A stretch of 32,443 nucleotides of DNA from Nitrososphaerota archaeon (GCA_027886905.1 JAPCJO010000018.1:1-32443); one strand, 5' to 3'. Shown: positions 7,134 through 15,093, counted from the first letter of the stretch. A program made the numbers and translations. The notes: a model not told the origin generated them from the sequence alone.

Positions 7134-8084
7134 ATGTCTCAGGTAGAAAAGAGCGCCGTGAAGAGCCTGCTCTCGATGCACAGGACGTACGCCGACCTCG
7201 ACGAGTATCTAGAAGCCCAGCTCAAGGAGGCGGGCTACGCGGGCGTCGACATCCAGAGGAACCCAGTCGGGACGAGGATAACCGTCTTCGTCACGAGGCC
7301 CGGTCTCGCGATAGGGAGGCGTGGCACGGGGATCAAGGAGCTCACGGAGAGGGTCGCCGAGAAGTTCAACCTGCCCAACCCGCAGATCGCAGTCTCGGAA
7401 GTCGAGAGGCCAGAGCTCAACCCGAGGATCATGGCCCAGAGGACGGCGCAGATAGTCGCAAGGGGAACGGCATTTCGGCGCGCAGCCAACTGGACCATGA
7501 CCACGATAATGGAGGCCGGGGCGATGGGCTGCGAAATCGGCGTCGCCGGAAAGCTGAGAAGCGACAGGGCGCACAAGGAGAAGTACAGGATGGGCGTGGT
7601 CCCCAAGAGCGGGGAGACCGCCGACGAGATTGTCAGGTCGGCGACGACTGACGTTCTGCTAAAGCTCGGATTGTTCGGGATCAAGGTGAAGATAGCCATA
7701 CCCGACGCACTTCCCCCGCCAATAGAGTTCAGCGAGATTACAGAGGCCCAGCAGGCGCCGGCAGCAGCTGCCCCCGCCGCCGCGGCTCCGGCTCCCGCGC
7801 CGGCACCCGCTCCAGCTCCGGCGCCTCACGCGCCGGCCCAGAGAGTGGTCGTAGCAGAGGCCGCGGTCGCAACCCCGGCGGCTGCCGTGGTCGACGCGCC
7901 CGCGCCGCAGATAGCGGCAGCCCCAGCGGCCCCCGCCGCGGAACCTGAAGCTCCAAAGGCGAAGAAGGTGCGAGCCAAGCGCGCGACCAAGGCGACGGCG
8001 GGAACCCGGAAGCGCGCCACGAAGAAGAAGACGGACGAGAAGGAAGCGAAGGAGGACAAGCAAATTGCCAAGAGTGAAAGCTAA
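7134..8084 (+). CDS. rps3: 30S ribosomal protein S3 (uS3) with long Ala/Pro and Lys-rich tail
   Basis: S3 lies at the mRNA entry of the small subunit. Residues 1-200 form the conserved part: a KH domain with the loop G61-R-R-G64, then the C-terminal S3 domain including GCEIGVAGKLRSDRAHKEKY. Residues about 205-316 are a low-complexity tail, first Ala/Pro-rich, then strongly basic (Lys/Arg/Thr/Ala). Archaeal S3 proteins often have tails, but about 110 residues is long. The start is ATG, and the 3' end overlaps rpl29 by 20 bases. Confidence 0.97.
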   Translation: MSQVEKSAVKSLLSMHRTYADLDEYLEAQLKEAGYAGVDIQRNPVGTRITVFVTRPGLAIGRRGTGIKELTERVAEKFNLPNPQIAVSEVERPELNPRIMAQRTAQIVARGTAFRRAANWTMTTIMEAGAMGCEIGVAGKLRSDRAHKEKYRMGVVPKSGETADEIVRSATTDVLLKLGLFGIKVKIAIPDALPPPIEFSEITEAQQAPAAAAPAAAAPAPAPAPAPAPAPHAPAQRVVVAEAAVATPAAAVVDAPAPQIAAAPAAPAAEPEAPKAKKVRAKRATKATAGTRKRATKKKTDEKEAKEDKQIAKSES

Positions 8085-8271
8085 GGCGCTGAGACAGCAG
8101 GAGCCTAATCAGCTCAAGGACAGGCTCTTCGAGCTCCGCGGGGAGCTTGCGAGGTTGAGGAGCCTCACAGCGAGGGGAATGATTCAGAAGCAGAGCGGCT
8201 CCGTGAAGCGCGTGAAGCGAGACATCGCGAGGCTTCTGACGATAATGAAGGAGAAGGGTGCGGTCGAATGA
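8065..8271 (+). CDS. rpl29: 50S ribosomal protein L29 (uL29)
   Basis: This is a 68-residue helical hairpin protein at the tunnel exit of the large subunit. The sequence LKDRLFELRGELARLRSLTARGM is typical of the family. The start is TTG at 8065 inside the end of rps3, with GGAGG ten bases upstream. The end overlaps the next gene in an ATGA, so the two are likely translated in coupling. Confidence 0.95.
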   Translation: MPRVKAKALRQQEPNQLKDRLFELRGELARLRSLTARGMIQKQSGSVKRVKRDIARLLTIMKEKGAVE

Positions 8272-8537
8272 GCTTCATCATAGGGGAGGACGTCAGGGTG
8301 GCGGCCGCCAGGGACGCGGTCCTCCTGGGGCTGAAGGGTAAGGTCGTCCTAGAGACAATGCACACGCTCACGATCAGGACTGACGGGAAGCGGAACGTCA
8401 TCCTTCCGAAGATGGGGAGCGCACTGCAGCTCTCCACCGGGACGATAGTCATCGGCGACGACCTGGAAGGAAGGCTCGAGGACAGGATCGCCGCCAGCGG
8501 AAGGCCGGCGAGGCGAGGAGCGGGGCGGACGAGATGA
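8268..8537 (+). CDS. rnp1: RNase P protein component 1 (Rpp29/Pop4)
   Basis: This is a protein subunit of archaeal RNase P, which matures the 5' ends of tRNAs. The 89-residue protein has the Sm-like fold signature: IGEDVRV at the start, GLKGKVVLETMHTLTI, KRNVILPKMGSALQL and the ending VIGDDLEGRLEDRIAASG. It is normally found between rpl29 and rps17 in archaea, exactly as here. It starts at an ATGA overlap with rpl29 and ends in another ATGA overlap with rps17. Confidence 0.95.
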   Translation: MSFIIGEDVRVAAARDAVLLGLKGKVVLETMHTLTIRTDGKRNVILPKMGSALQLSTGTIVIGDDLEGRLEDRIAASGRPARRGAGRTR

Positions 8538-8860
8538 ACTCCGCAGGCCTAGACTTGGCTCCGCCGAAGCGCGGATGCGAGGACGCCCGCTGCCCGTTCC
8601 ACGGACACCTGAAGGTGAGGGGAAAGATGCTCGTCGGGACCATAGTCTCGGTTTCGAACAAGCAGACCGTTGTCATCCAGAGGGAGCTCCTGCAACGCGT
8701 CCCCAAGTACAATCGTTACGAGAGGAGGAGGAGCAAGGTCCACGCCCACCTCCCGCCCTGCGTAGAGGCGAAGGAGGGAGACACGGCGACGATCGCCGAG
8801 TGCAGGCCGCTCGCGAAGACCGTCTCGTTCGTGGTCGTCCAGACGAAGGGAGTTGTCTAG
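8534..8860 (+). CDS. rps17: 30S ribosomal protein S17 (uS17)
   Basis: S17 binds helices of 16S rRNA in the body of the small subunit. The 108-residue protein has the archaeal N-terminal extension with CEDARCPFHGHLKVRGK, followed by the OB-fold with VGTIVSVSNKQTVVIQRE and PKYNRYERRRSKVHAHLPPC. It starts at an ATGA overlap with rnp1 and ends three bases before rpl14. Confidence 0.96.
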   Translation: MNSAGLDLAPPKRGCEDARCPFHGHLKVRGKMLVGTIVSVSNKQTVVIQRELLQRVPKYNRYERRRSKVHAHLPPCVEAKEGDTATIAECRPLAKTVSFVVVQTKGVV

Positions 8861-8863
8861 AGC

Positions 8864-9298
8864 ATGTCCACCAAGTCCAGAGCAGTTTCGGCGAAGGGGG
8901 TCGAGGAGTTCAAGACGTACATCACGCGCTCCATTCCACTCAACGCGGTCATCACCTGCGCCGACAACACCGGCGCCAAGACTCTGAAGGTCATCATGGT
9001 GACGCGGGCCAAGACCAGGCTTGCGAGGTACCCCGCGGCCTCCGTCGGAGACCACATCCAGTGCACCGTGAAGCGGGGCCCGCCCGACCTGAGGAACCAG
9101 GTCTGGGGGGCAGTCGTGATCAGGCAAAAGTACGCAGTGCGCAGGGTGAGCGGCCAGAGGATCTGCTTCGAGGACAACGCCGCGGTGCTCGTGACCCCGG
9201 AGGGGGAGATGAAGGGGACGGACATCAAGGGGCCTGTCGCGAGCGAGGCAGCGGAGAAGTGGCCGAGGATCGCCAACCTGGCCTCCGTGGTGGTATGA
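8864..9298 (+). CDS. rpl14: 50S ribosomal protein L14 (uL14)
   Basis: L14 sits at the subunit interface. The 144-residue protein contains the signature ITCADNTGAKTLKVIMV, the central VGDHIQCTVKRGPPDLRNQV, and FEDNAAVLVTPEGEMKGTDIKGPVA. An N-terminal SAKGVEEF stretch is typical of archaeal members. The start is ATG. The next gene is in the same frame after a short spacer. Confidence 0.97.
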   Translation: MSTKSRAVSAKGVEEFKTYITRSIPLNAVITCADNTGAKTLKVIMVTRAKTRLARYPAASVGDHIQCTVKRGPPDLRNQVWGAVVIRQKYAVRRVSGQRICFEDNAAVLVTPEGEMKGTDIKGPVASEAAEKWPRIANLASVVV

Positions 9299-9322
9299 GC
9301 AAAGGAGAATGATGATAACAAG

Positions 9323-9643
9323 ATGAAGAAGTTTGGCGCGTCCTTGTCAAAGGAGCTCCGCGAGAAGCACACCCTGAAGGCCGTCAGGCCCGTGAAGGGA
9401 GACGGAGTAAGGATAGTCAGGGGAGGGTTCAAGGGAATCGAGGGAAAGATAACGAGGGTCGACCCCAAGGAGGGGAAGATATTCGTCGAGGGCGTAACTC
9501 GCGAGAAGATCGCCGGAGGGAAGACCGGGGCGATCCCCATCGACACCTCCAAGGTGATCTTGACCAGCCTCAACCTGGAAGACAAGATCAGGAAGGCTCA
9601 CGTGGAGAAGGGCGCCGCAGCGGCGGCGGAGGCGGAGGGGTAG
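9323..9643 (+). CDS. rpl24: 50S ribosomal protein L24 (uL24), short N-terminus
   Basis: L24 is an early assembly protein near the tunnel exit. The 106-residue protein has GASLSKELREKH, then the KOW motif in VKGDGVRIVRGGFKGIEGKI. Archaeal L24 proteins normally carry about 20 further N-terminal basic residues before the LSKELR motif. Here they are missing, and the frame upstream is closed by the rpl14 stop eight codons before the ATG. The ribosome-binding AAGGAG is unusually far (about 15 bases) from this ATG. The C-terminus is an Ala/Glu run. Confidence 0.94.
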   Translation: MKKFGASLSKELREKHTLKAVRPVKGDGVRIVRGGFKGIEGKITRVDPKEGKIFVEGVTREKIAGGKTGAIPIDTSKVILTSLNLEDKIRKAHVEKGAAAAAEAEG

Positions 9644-9646
9644 AAC

Positions 9647-10372
9647 TTGGGCAAGAAGAGCGGACGGACGAAGATGAAGCGCATCTCTGCCCCAGCCTCG
9701 TGGGACATCGCCCGCAAGGATGCCCGGTTCATCACAAAGCCGCGCCCCGGCGGTCACGCGGTCGACAAGTCGTACTCTCTCGCAGTGGTCCTGCGCGACA
9801 TCCTCGGTATGGTTGCGACCCAGAAGGAAGTGATGCAAGTGCTCACGGCCAGGCAGGTGCTCGTGGACGGGGTCCCGAGGCGCGACCCAGGGTTCCCTGT
9901 AGGCCTCTTCGACGTCGTCAGCGTCCCGAAGGAGGGGAAGGCCTTCAGGCTGGTGCCCTCTCCGGACGGACTGGTCCCCGTTGACATCGTCTCAACTGAG
10001 GCGGGGATGAAGCTCTGCCGCGTCAGGTCGAAGGTCAAAGTGACGGGAGGCCACATTCAGTACGGGTTCCACGACGGCCGGTCGATGCTAGATGACAAGC
10101 TCGAGGCCTCGTGCGGTGACACGGTTGTCATGAAGGTCCCCGCCCAGTCGGTGATGGACAGCGTGAAGCTGGCGAAGGGCTCGACCGGCATGGTCGTCTC
10201 AGGCGAAAGAGCGGGGCAGGTCGGAAGGATAATCAGCGTGAAGAAGGGGACGAGCACACGGGAGAAGATGGTGGCGCTCTCCCTCCCGAGCGGAGAGACA
10301 GAGCTGCCCGAGCGGCTGATCTTCGCGGTCGGGACAGACAAACCAGCTATGGAGGTCCAGGCGAAGAGTTGA
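9647..10372 (+). CDS. rps4e: 30S ribosomal protein S4e (eS4)
   Basis: This is an archaeal/eukaryotic-only small-subunit protein of 241 residues. It combines an S4-type RNA-binding domain (MQVLTARQVLVDGVPRRDPGF) with a central S4e domain (KVTGGHIQYGFHDGRS) and a C-terminal KOW motif. The TTG start at 9647 gives the usual MGKKSGRTKMKR beginning. Its stop overlaps the rpl5 start by one base (TGATG). Confidence 0.96.
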   Translation: MGKKSGRTKMKRISAPASWDIARKDARFITKPRPGGHAVDKSYSLAVVLRDILGMVATQKEVMQVLTARQVLVDGVPRRDPGFPVGLFDVVSVPKEGKAFRLVPSPDGLVPVDIVSTEAGMKLCRVRSKVKVTGGHIQYGFHDGRSMLDDKLEASCGDTVVMKVPAQSVMDSVKLAKGSTGMVVSGERAGQVGRIISVKKGTSTREKMVALSLPSGETELPERLIFAVGTDKPAMEVQAKS

Positions 10373-10908
10373 TGGCCAGCACGGAGACAGAAGCCACGGA
10401 CGCAGGCATGCGCAAGATCTCAATCGGGAAGGTAGTGATAAACATCGGAGTGGGCAAGTCTGGCGAGGCGGTGGAGAGGGCCAGGAAGGTCCTCGAGCAG
10501 ATAACCTCCCAGAAGCCCAGCGCACGCAAGGCGAAAAAGTCCATCAGGGACTTTGGGACGCATCAGGGCGAGCCCATCGGCCTCGTGACCACCACCAGGG
10601 GACAGGAGAGGTGCAAGGAGCTGATCTCGCGGTTGCTCATAGCGAGGGAGAAGAAGATGAACTCGTCCTCCTTCGACGAAAGAGGGAGCGTCTCCTTCGG
10701 GCTGAAGGAGCACATAGAGATCCCAGGCATCCGGTATGACCCGGAGATAGGCATCTGGGGGATGAACGTCTCAGTCCTCCTTGAGCGCCCGGGGTACAGG
10801 GTCTCCAGGAGGATGCGCAAGTCCAGCAGCGTCGGCAAGGGCCACGTCGTGAGCAAGGAAGAGGCGATGGAGTTCTTCAAGCGCCAATTCGAGGTAACAA
10901 TAGAGTGA
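10372..10908 (+). CDS. rpl5: 50S ribosomal protein L5 (uL5)
   Basis: L5 binds 5S rRNA in the central protuberance. The 178-residue protein shows [28 protein letters not shown], the family motif [23 protein letters not shown] and a C-terminal [15 protein letters not shown] use the ATG at 10372, which overlaps the rps4e stop; a TTG one codon earlier is possible. The end overlaps rps14 in a GTGA. Confidence 0.96.
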   Translation: MASTETEATDAGMRKISIGKVVINIGVGKSGEAVERARKVLEQITSQKPSARKAKKSIRDFGTHQGEPIGLVTTTRGQERCKELISRLLIAREKKMNSSSFDERGSVSFGLKEHIEIPGIRYDPEIGIWGMNVSVLLERPGYRVSRRMRKSSSVGKGHVVSKEEAMEFFKRQFEVTIE

Positions 10909-11066
10909 AGGAGCGACACCCTAAGGTAAGAAAGTACGGCAAGTCGACGAGATACTGCCGAAGGTGCGGTCAGTATGGGGCGGTCATAAGGAGCTACGAC
11001 CTCTTCCTTTGTAGACAGTGTTTTAGAGAGGTCGCTGAGAAGCTCGGGTTCAGGAAGTACGACTGA
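10905..11066 (+). CDS. rps14: 30S ribosomal protein S14 (uS14), zinc-binding type
   Basis: This 53-residue gene lies between rpl5 and rps8. It starts with GTG in a GTGA overlap with the rpl5 stop and ends with TGA at 11064-11066. The translation starts [18 protein letters not shown] and contains a four-cysteine zinc ribbon, C18-x2-C21 and C36-x2-C39, as in all archaeal S14 proteins. The end LGFRKYD is also typical. Its small size means it is easily missed by length-filtered ORF calling, but position, frame and motif are unambiguous. Confidence 0.96.
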   Translation: MKERHPKVRKYGKSTRYCRRCGQYGAVIRSYDLFLCRQCFREVAEKLGFRKYD

Positions 11067-11084
11067 GAGAGTGATGGAAAGAGA

Positions 11085-11477
11085 ATGCCAGTAACCAACA
11101 TCCTCGCGAACCTGTTCATCTCACTTCAGAACTCAGAGATGAGGCACAAGAAGGAGTGCGTCGTCATCCCAGCGTCAAACCTCGCGAGCGAAGTGATGCG
11201 CGTCCTCCAGAAGAGGAGGTACATCGGAGAGTTCGAGTTCATAGACGACGGCGTCACGGGCAAGCTGCGCGTCCAGCTCTTGGGGAGGATAAACAAGTGC
11301 GGCGCGGTCTCTCCGCGTTTCCCGATAAAGGCGAAGGAGTTCCAGAAGTGGGAGTCGAGGTATCTCCCCGCGGTGGGTGTCGGGATGCTCGTCGTCTCGA
11401 CGTCGAAGGGAATACTCTCTCACACGGAAGCCCAGGAGAAGAACCTGGGCGGGAGGCTACTGGGGTATGTCTACTAG
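11085..11477 (+). CDS. rps8: 30S ribosomal protein S8 (uS8)
   Basis: S8 binds the central domain of 16S rRNA. The 130-residue protein starts MPVTNILANLFISLQNSEM and ends with the conserved STSKGILSHTEAQEKNLGGRLLGYVY. It starts at ATG, 18 bases after rps14, and its last 11 bases overlap rpl6. Confidence 0.97.
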   Translation: MPVTNILANLFISLQNSEMRHKKECVVIPASNLASEVMRVLQKRRYIGEFEFIDDGVTGKLRVQLLGRINKCGAVSPRFPIKAKEFQKWESRYLPAVGVGMLVVSTSKGILSHTEAQEKNLGGRLLGYVY

Positions 11478-12036
11478 CGTCGCCGCAAAGGCGGCCCAGA
11501 GGAAGGAGAGCGGGTCGCGGACCGTCGAGCTCCCTGAGGGCGTCAGCGCGAGCGTCAAAGGCCGGGAGCTCTTCATGAAGGGGCCCAACGGGAGCGCCGC
11601 GAAGGTCTTCCAGAGGATACCCGTCGACGTCGAGGTGAAGGGGAACCAGGTCACGATCAAGCCGTTCACCGGGAAGAAGAAGGACGTCATCTCCGCGAAC
11701 ACGGTCTCTTCGATAGTGAGGGGGCTCGTCCACGGGGTCACCAAGGGCTACGAGTACAAGATGAAGGTCGTCTTCGCCCACTTCCCCGTGACCGTGAAGA
11801 TAAAGGACGACACGGTCGTCGTGGAGAACTTCATGGGCGAGAGGTCGCCCAGGCTCGCGAAGATCCTCGCGGGCTGTAAGGTCACGACAGAGGGAGACGA
11901 TATCATAATAAAGGGAACCTCTCTCGAGCAGATAGGACAGACTGCCGCGAACGTGGAGCAGGCCACGAGGATAAAGCGGAAGGACCAGCGCATCTTCCTG
12001 GACGGAGTCTACGTCTACGAGAAGAAGAGGAACTGA
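11467..12036 (+). CDS. rpl6: 50S ribosomal protein L6 (uL6)
   Basis: L6 lies near the factor-binding site of the large subunit. The real start is the ATG at 11467, giving 189 residues beginning MSTSVAAKAAQRKES; the frame stays open further upstream inside rps8, but that part is rps8 read in another frame. The protein shows VELPEGVSASVKGRELFMKG and the second L6 domain ending in the archaeal pattern ANVEQATRIKRKDQRIFLDG. It overlaps the end of rps8 by 11 bases. Confidence 0.96.
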   Translation: MSTSVAAKAAQRKESGSRTVELPEGVSASVKGRELFMKGPNGSAAKVFQRIPVDVEVKGNQVTIKPFTGKKKDVISANTVSSIVRGLVHGVTKGYEYKMKVVFAHFPVTVKIKDDTVVVENFMGERSPRLAKILAGCKVTTEGDDIIIKGTSLEQIGQTAANVEQATRIKRKDQRIFLDGVYVYEKKRN

Positions 12037-12044
12037 CGACAAAG

Positions 12045-12488
12045 ATGGGAACCACCAAGCAAGGCACGAAGGCCAGTTCGGCTAGGAAAGAGCTCCTCGA
12101 GCTCCTAGAGCTCAGGAAGAGCGTAGCGGACGCTCGGCCCCGGTTCGTCCGTCCGGAGAGCTGGAGATACGTCCGGCTGCACCCGGAGTGGAGGAAGCCC
12201 AAGGGGCTGGACAACAAGATTCGCAAGTCGTTCAAGGGATACCCTAAGCGGGTGAAGATCGGGTACGGCGGGCCGGCAAAGGCCCGGGGATACCACCCCA
12301 GCGGGCACCTTGACGTGCTGGTGCACAACCCCGCGCAGCTCGACGAGCTCATCCCGGAGCGCGACGCAGTCAGGATCGGGAGGCGCGTCGGCGCGAAGAA
12401 GAGGGCGGCGATCTTGAAGAGAGCGACCGAGCTAGGCCTGCGGGTACTGAATCCGACGAGGTTGAGGAACATTGAACCTAAGAAGTAA
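12045..12488 (+). CDS. rpl32e: 50S ribosomal protein L32e (eL32)
   Basis: This is an archaeal/eukaryotic-only large-subunit protein. The 147-residue sequence has the L32e core: RPRFVRPESWRYVRLHPEWR, KPKGLDNKIRKSFKGYPKRV and KIGYGGPAKARGYHPSG. It starts at ATG and overlaps rpl19e by 17 bases. Confidence 0.96.
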   Translation: MGTTKQGTKASSARKELLELLELRKSVADARPRFVRPESWRYVRLHPEWRKPKGLDNKIRKSFKGYPKRVKIGYGGPAKARGYHPSGHLDVLVHNPAQLDELIPERDAVRIGRRVGAKKRAAILKRATELGLRVLNPTRLRNIEPKK

Positions 12489-12906
12489 GAGGCGGCTGGC
12501 GGCGGACGTCCTCGGCGTCGGCCAAGACAGGATACGCTTCGACCCCGAGGCAGAGGACTTCATCCAGGACGCGATCACGAGGAGCACGATCCGCGGGCTC
12601 GTGGGGCTAGGGGCGATCAAGGTCGCCCCGGTAAAGGGAAACTCGAGGGGGCGGTTCCGGACCAAGCACCGCAAGGGCAAGATCAGGCACCAGGGCTCTC
12701 TCAAGGGGGCGAAGAAGGCGCGCAGCCCCAAGAAGACGGCGTGGGTGCACAAGGTCAGGGCCCTGAGGTGGAGGCTCACGGTGGCCCGCGACAGGAACGA
12801 ACTGACGAAGGAGAGCTACACCAAGCTATACAGGCAGATAAAGGGCGGCCAGGTGAGGGACGTCAAGAGGCTCCTCGAGATGATCAAGGAGTCCAGGGTG
12901 AAGTAG
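12472..12906 (+). CDS. rpl19e: 50S ribosomal protein L19e (eL19)
   Basis: This 144-residue protein is archaeal/eukaryotic-specific and contributes to an intersubunit bridge. It begins MNLRSKRRLAADVLGVG, followed by IRGLVGLGAIKVAPVKGNSR, a basic region with the family motif RFRTKHRKGKIRHQGSLKG, and RWRLTVARDRNELTKESYTKLY. The TTG start lies within rpl32e and gives the normal N-terminus. Confidence 0.96.
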   Translation: MNLRSKRRLAADVLGVGQDRIRFDPEAEDFIQDAITRSTIRGLVGLGAIKVAPVKGNSRGRFRTKHRKGKIRHQGSLKGAKKARSPKKTAWVHKVRALRWRLTVARDRNELTKESYTKLYRQIKGGQVRDVKRLLEMIKESRVK

Positions 12907-12909
12907 AAC

Positions 12910-13503
12910 ATGGTTAGCACCAAGCAAAAGTACGTCCCGATATACCGGCGCAGAAGGATGGGCGCGACCGACTACCGCGCGCGCAAGAAGATCATCACGT
13001 CCTCGGTCCCTCTCTTGGCAGTGAGGGTCTCCTCGAAGAACGTGACGGCCCAGTTCATCAGGCCGAAGGCGCAGGGCGACGAGGTCGTGTCTTCCGCTCA
13101 CTCACGGAACCTCAAGAAGCTAGGCTGGAAGGGCTCGAGCAAGTCGGTACCCGCGTGCTACCTCCTGGGGCTGCTCGCGGGGAAGAGGGCGAAGGACCAG
13201 GGGATAGAGAAGGCCTACCTCTACAACGGGCTCGCCTCGTTCGTCAACGGCTCCAGAGTCTCGGCGCTCGTCAAGGGCGTGAAGGACGCGGGCGTGGACG
13301 TCCCGATGTCGGACGAGGTCGCTCCCTCGCAGGACAGGATAACCGGAAAGGCGACCGCCGAATACGCAAAGTCGCTCCTCGCCGAGGACAAGGAGAAGTA
13401 CTCGAAGGTCTTCTCTGGTCTCATAAAGACCGGCTTCAAGCCAGAGGAGTACGAGGAGAACGCCAGCGCGCTGAAGCAGGCAATACTCAAGGGAGCAAAG
13501 TGA
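12910..13503 (+). CDS. rpl18: 50S ribosomal protein L18 (uL18)
   Basis: L18 binds 5S rRNA with L5. The 197-residue protein is of the long archaeal type: KYVPIYRRRRMGATDYRARK at the start, SVPLLAVRVSSKNVTAQFI, then CYLLGLLAGKRAKDQGIEKA and LYNGLASFVNGSRVSALVKG. It starts at ATG, three bases after rpl19e. Confidence 0.96.
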   Translation: MVSTKQKYVPIYRRRRMGATDYRARKKIITSSVPLLAVRVSSKNVTAQFIRPKAQGDEVVSSAHSRNLKKLGWKGSSKSVPACYLLGLLAGKRAKDQGIEKAYLYNGLASFVNGSRVSALVKGVKDAGVDVPMSDEVAPSQDRITGKATAEYAKSLLAEDKEKYSKVFSGLIKTGFKPEEYEENASALKQAILKGAK

Positions 13504-13510
13504 TAAGATA

Positions 13511-14146
13511 ATGTCGCAAGGTAGAGGTTATCGCAGGCGCGAGGAAGAGAAGCAGATCCCCTGGGTCCCGCGCACGAAGCTAGGGAGCATGGTCGCAGAG
13601 GGCAAGATCACCTCGCTGGAGGAGATATTCCAGCAGGGTTGGAAGATCCGTGAGCCGGAGATGGTGAAGAAGCTCGTCCCCGAACTCACCTCGGAGGTCG
13701 TCTACGTGGGCATCGTCCAGAAGCAGACCGACGCAGGAGAGTTGACCCGCTTCGGGGCGGTGGTGGCGGTGGGGAACGGGAACGGCTGGTTCGGCGTTGG
13801 CAAGGGCAAGGCCGCGCAGATGAAGTCCGCCATCGACAAGGCGACAAACGACGCGCTGCTAAACATAATCCCCGTCAAGCTCGGGTGCGGAAGCTGGGAG
13901 TGCAAGTGCGGCACGACCCACTCTGTGCCCTACAGGATCAGGGGCAAGGCGGGAAGCGTGACGGTTGAGCTCCTTCCGGGGCCCCGCTCGCTCGGAAGGG
14001 TCGCGGGCCCTGCCTTGACGAACCTCCTGGCGCTCGCGGGCGTCAAGGACGTCTGGGTCAGGACATTCGGCTCGACGAACACGCTCTCCTCGTTGGCCAA
14101 CGCGGTCTACGACGCGTTCTCAAAGTCGCACGGGCTGAACGTATAG
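13511..14146 (+). CDS. rps5: 30S ribosomal protein S5 (uS5)
   Basis: S5 works in decoding accuracy. The 211-residue protein has the archaeal N-terminal region IPWVPRTKLGSMVAEGKITS, the double-stranded-RNA-binding S5 motif FGAVVAVGNGNGWFGVGKGK, and the C-terminal domain beginning PYRIRGKAGSVTVELLPGPR. It starts at ATG. Confidence 0.97.
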   Translation: MSQGRGYRRREEEKQIPWVPRTKLGSMVAEGKITSLEEIFQQGWKIREPEMVKKLVPELTSEVVYVGIVQKQTDAGELTRFGAVVAVGNGNGWFGVGKGKAAQMKSAIDKATNDALLNIIPVKLGCGSWECKCGTTHSVPYRIRGKAGSVTVELLPGPRSLGRVAGPALTNLLALAGVKDVWVRTFGSTNTLSSLANAVYDAFSKSHGLNV

Positions 14147-14165
14147 GAGAAATGGTGAAGAGACA

Positions 14166-14654
14166 ATGGGCAAGCTACTCGTCGTAAACCTCCACGGGCT
14201 GATAAACGTCCCCCGGGGCACGAGAGAGACTCTCATCCAGCTGGGCATAGGGAAGCGCTTCGCCGCCGCCGTGGTGGGAGACGATCCCGTCTCTTGGGGC
14301 TCCGTCCACCTCTGCAAGGACTACGTCGCGTGGGCGCCGCTCGACGCCGAGCTACTTACCTCCCTTCTCCAGTCGAGAGGCAGGGTGAGCAACTCGAAGA
14401 CCCTCGACGAGGAACAGTTGAAAGCCTTGGGTTTCAAGACCTACGCGGACTTGGCCGACGCGATACTAAAGGGAGAGACCACCAGCACGCTCTCCTCGAT
14501 AAAGGGCCCGGCCGACGGGCTCGGGCTCAAGCCGTTCTTCGGGCTCTCTCCGCCAAAGGGCGGATTCAAGCGGTCCTCGCGGCGGGCGTTCCGAGAGGGC
14601 GGGATCCTGGGGGAGAACCCGCTGCTCCCGGAGATAGTCAGGAGGATGATCTGA
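14166..14654 (+). CDS. rpl30: 50S ribosomal protein L30 (uL30)
   Basis: This is the long archaeal form of L30, 162 residues, with LLVVNLHGLINVPRGTRETL, then ALGFKTYADLADAILKGE, and a glycine/proline-rich segment FGLSPPKGGFKRSSRRAFRE. It starts at ATG. Its final codons include GGAGGATGAT, which also serves as ribosome-binding site for rpl15 starting two bases after its stop. Confidence 0.95.
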   Translation: MGKLLVVNLHGLINVPRGTRETLIQLGIGKRFAAAVVGDDPVSWGSVHLCKDYVAWAPLDAELLTSLLQSRGRVSNSKTLDEEQLKALGFKTYADLADAILKGETTSTLSSIKGPADGLGLKPFFGLSPPKGGFKRSSRRAFREGGILGENPLLPEIVRRMI

Positions 14655-14655
14655 G

Positions 14656-15072
14656 CTGCCCACCAGGATACGCAAGGTGAGGAAGCAGCGCGGCTCGCGC
14701 ACCCACGGCTACGGACAGATAGGCCAGCACAGGCACTCGGGCAAGCAGGGCGGGCACGGCAACGCCGGCCTTCACAAGCACAAGTGGTCGTGGCTCACGA
14801 TCAACGACCCCGACCATTTCGGGCGCGACCCGTTCAAGCCGCCGAGCTGGCACAAGGTCTCAAAGTGGGCCAACGTGGGCGACCTCAGCTCGTTCGCCGA
14901 GGACGGACAGAGCAAGGGAGGGACTGTCGTCATCGACCTCGATGCCAAGGGCGTCGAGAAGCTCCTGGGTGCCGGCGACGTGACCCGCGCTTTCAACGTG
15001 AAGGTCTCTTCATATACCGAGAGGGCCAAGCAGAAGCTCGAGGAAGCAGGTGGCAAGATACTTTCAGAGTGA
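14656..15072 (+). CDS. rpl15: 50S ribosomal protein L15 (uL15), CTG start
   Basis: L15 is a late assembly protein of the large subunit. With initiation at CTG 14656 the protein is 138 residues and begins MPTRIRKVRKQRGSRTHGYG, the standard archaeal/eukaryotic L15/L27a N-terminus (compare MPTRLRKTRKLRG). No ATG, GTG or TTG gives this N-terminus; the next GTG at 14677 would remove seven conserved residues. GGAGGATGAT at 14641-14650 puts the GGAGG core ten bases before the CTG. The body shows GQHRHSGKQGGHGNAGLHKH and a C-terminal VDL/GAG-type L15 fold (VVIDLDAKGVEKLLGAGDV). The CTG call is well supported by homology and ribosome-binding site. Confidence 0.94.
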   Translation: MPTRIRKVRKQRGSRTHGYGQIGQHRHSGKQGGHGNAGLHKHKWSWLTINDPDHFGRDPFKPPSWHKVSKWANVGDLSSFAEDGQSKGGTVVIDLDAKGVEKLLGAGDVTRAFNVKVSSYTERAKQKLEEAGGKILSE

Positions 15073-15093
15073 GAGCGGAGTTCGCAAGTAGCC

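Noticed and set aside
7741-7960. Tandem DNA repeat in the GCC/CCG-rich part of rps3
   Set aside because: The periodicity follows the Ala/Pro coding of the S3 tail and has no constant unit; it is low-complexity coding sequence, not a separate repeat element or CRISPR array.
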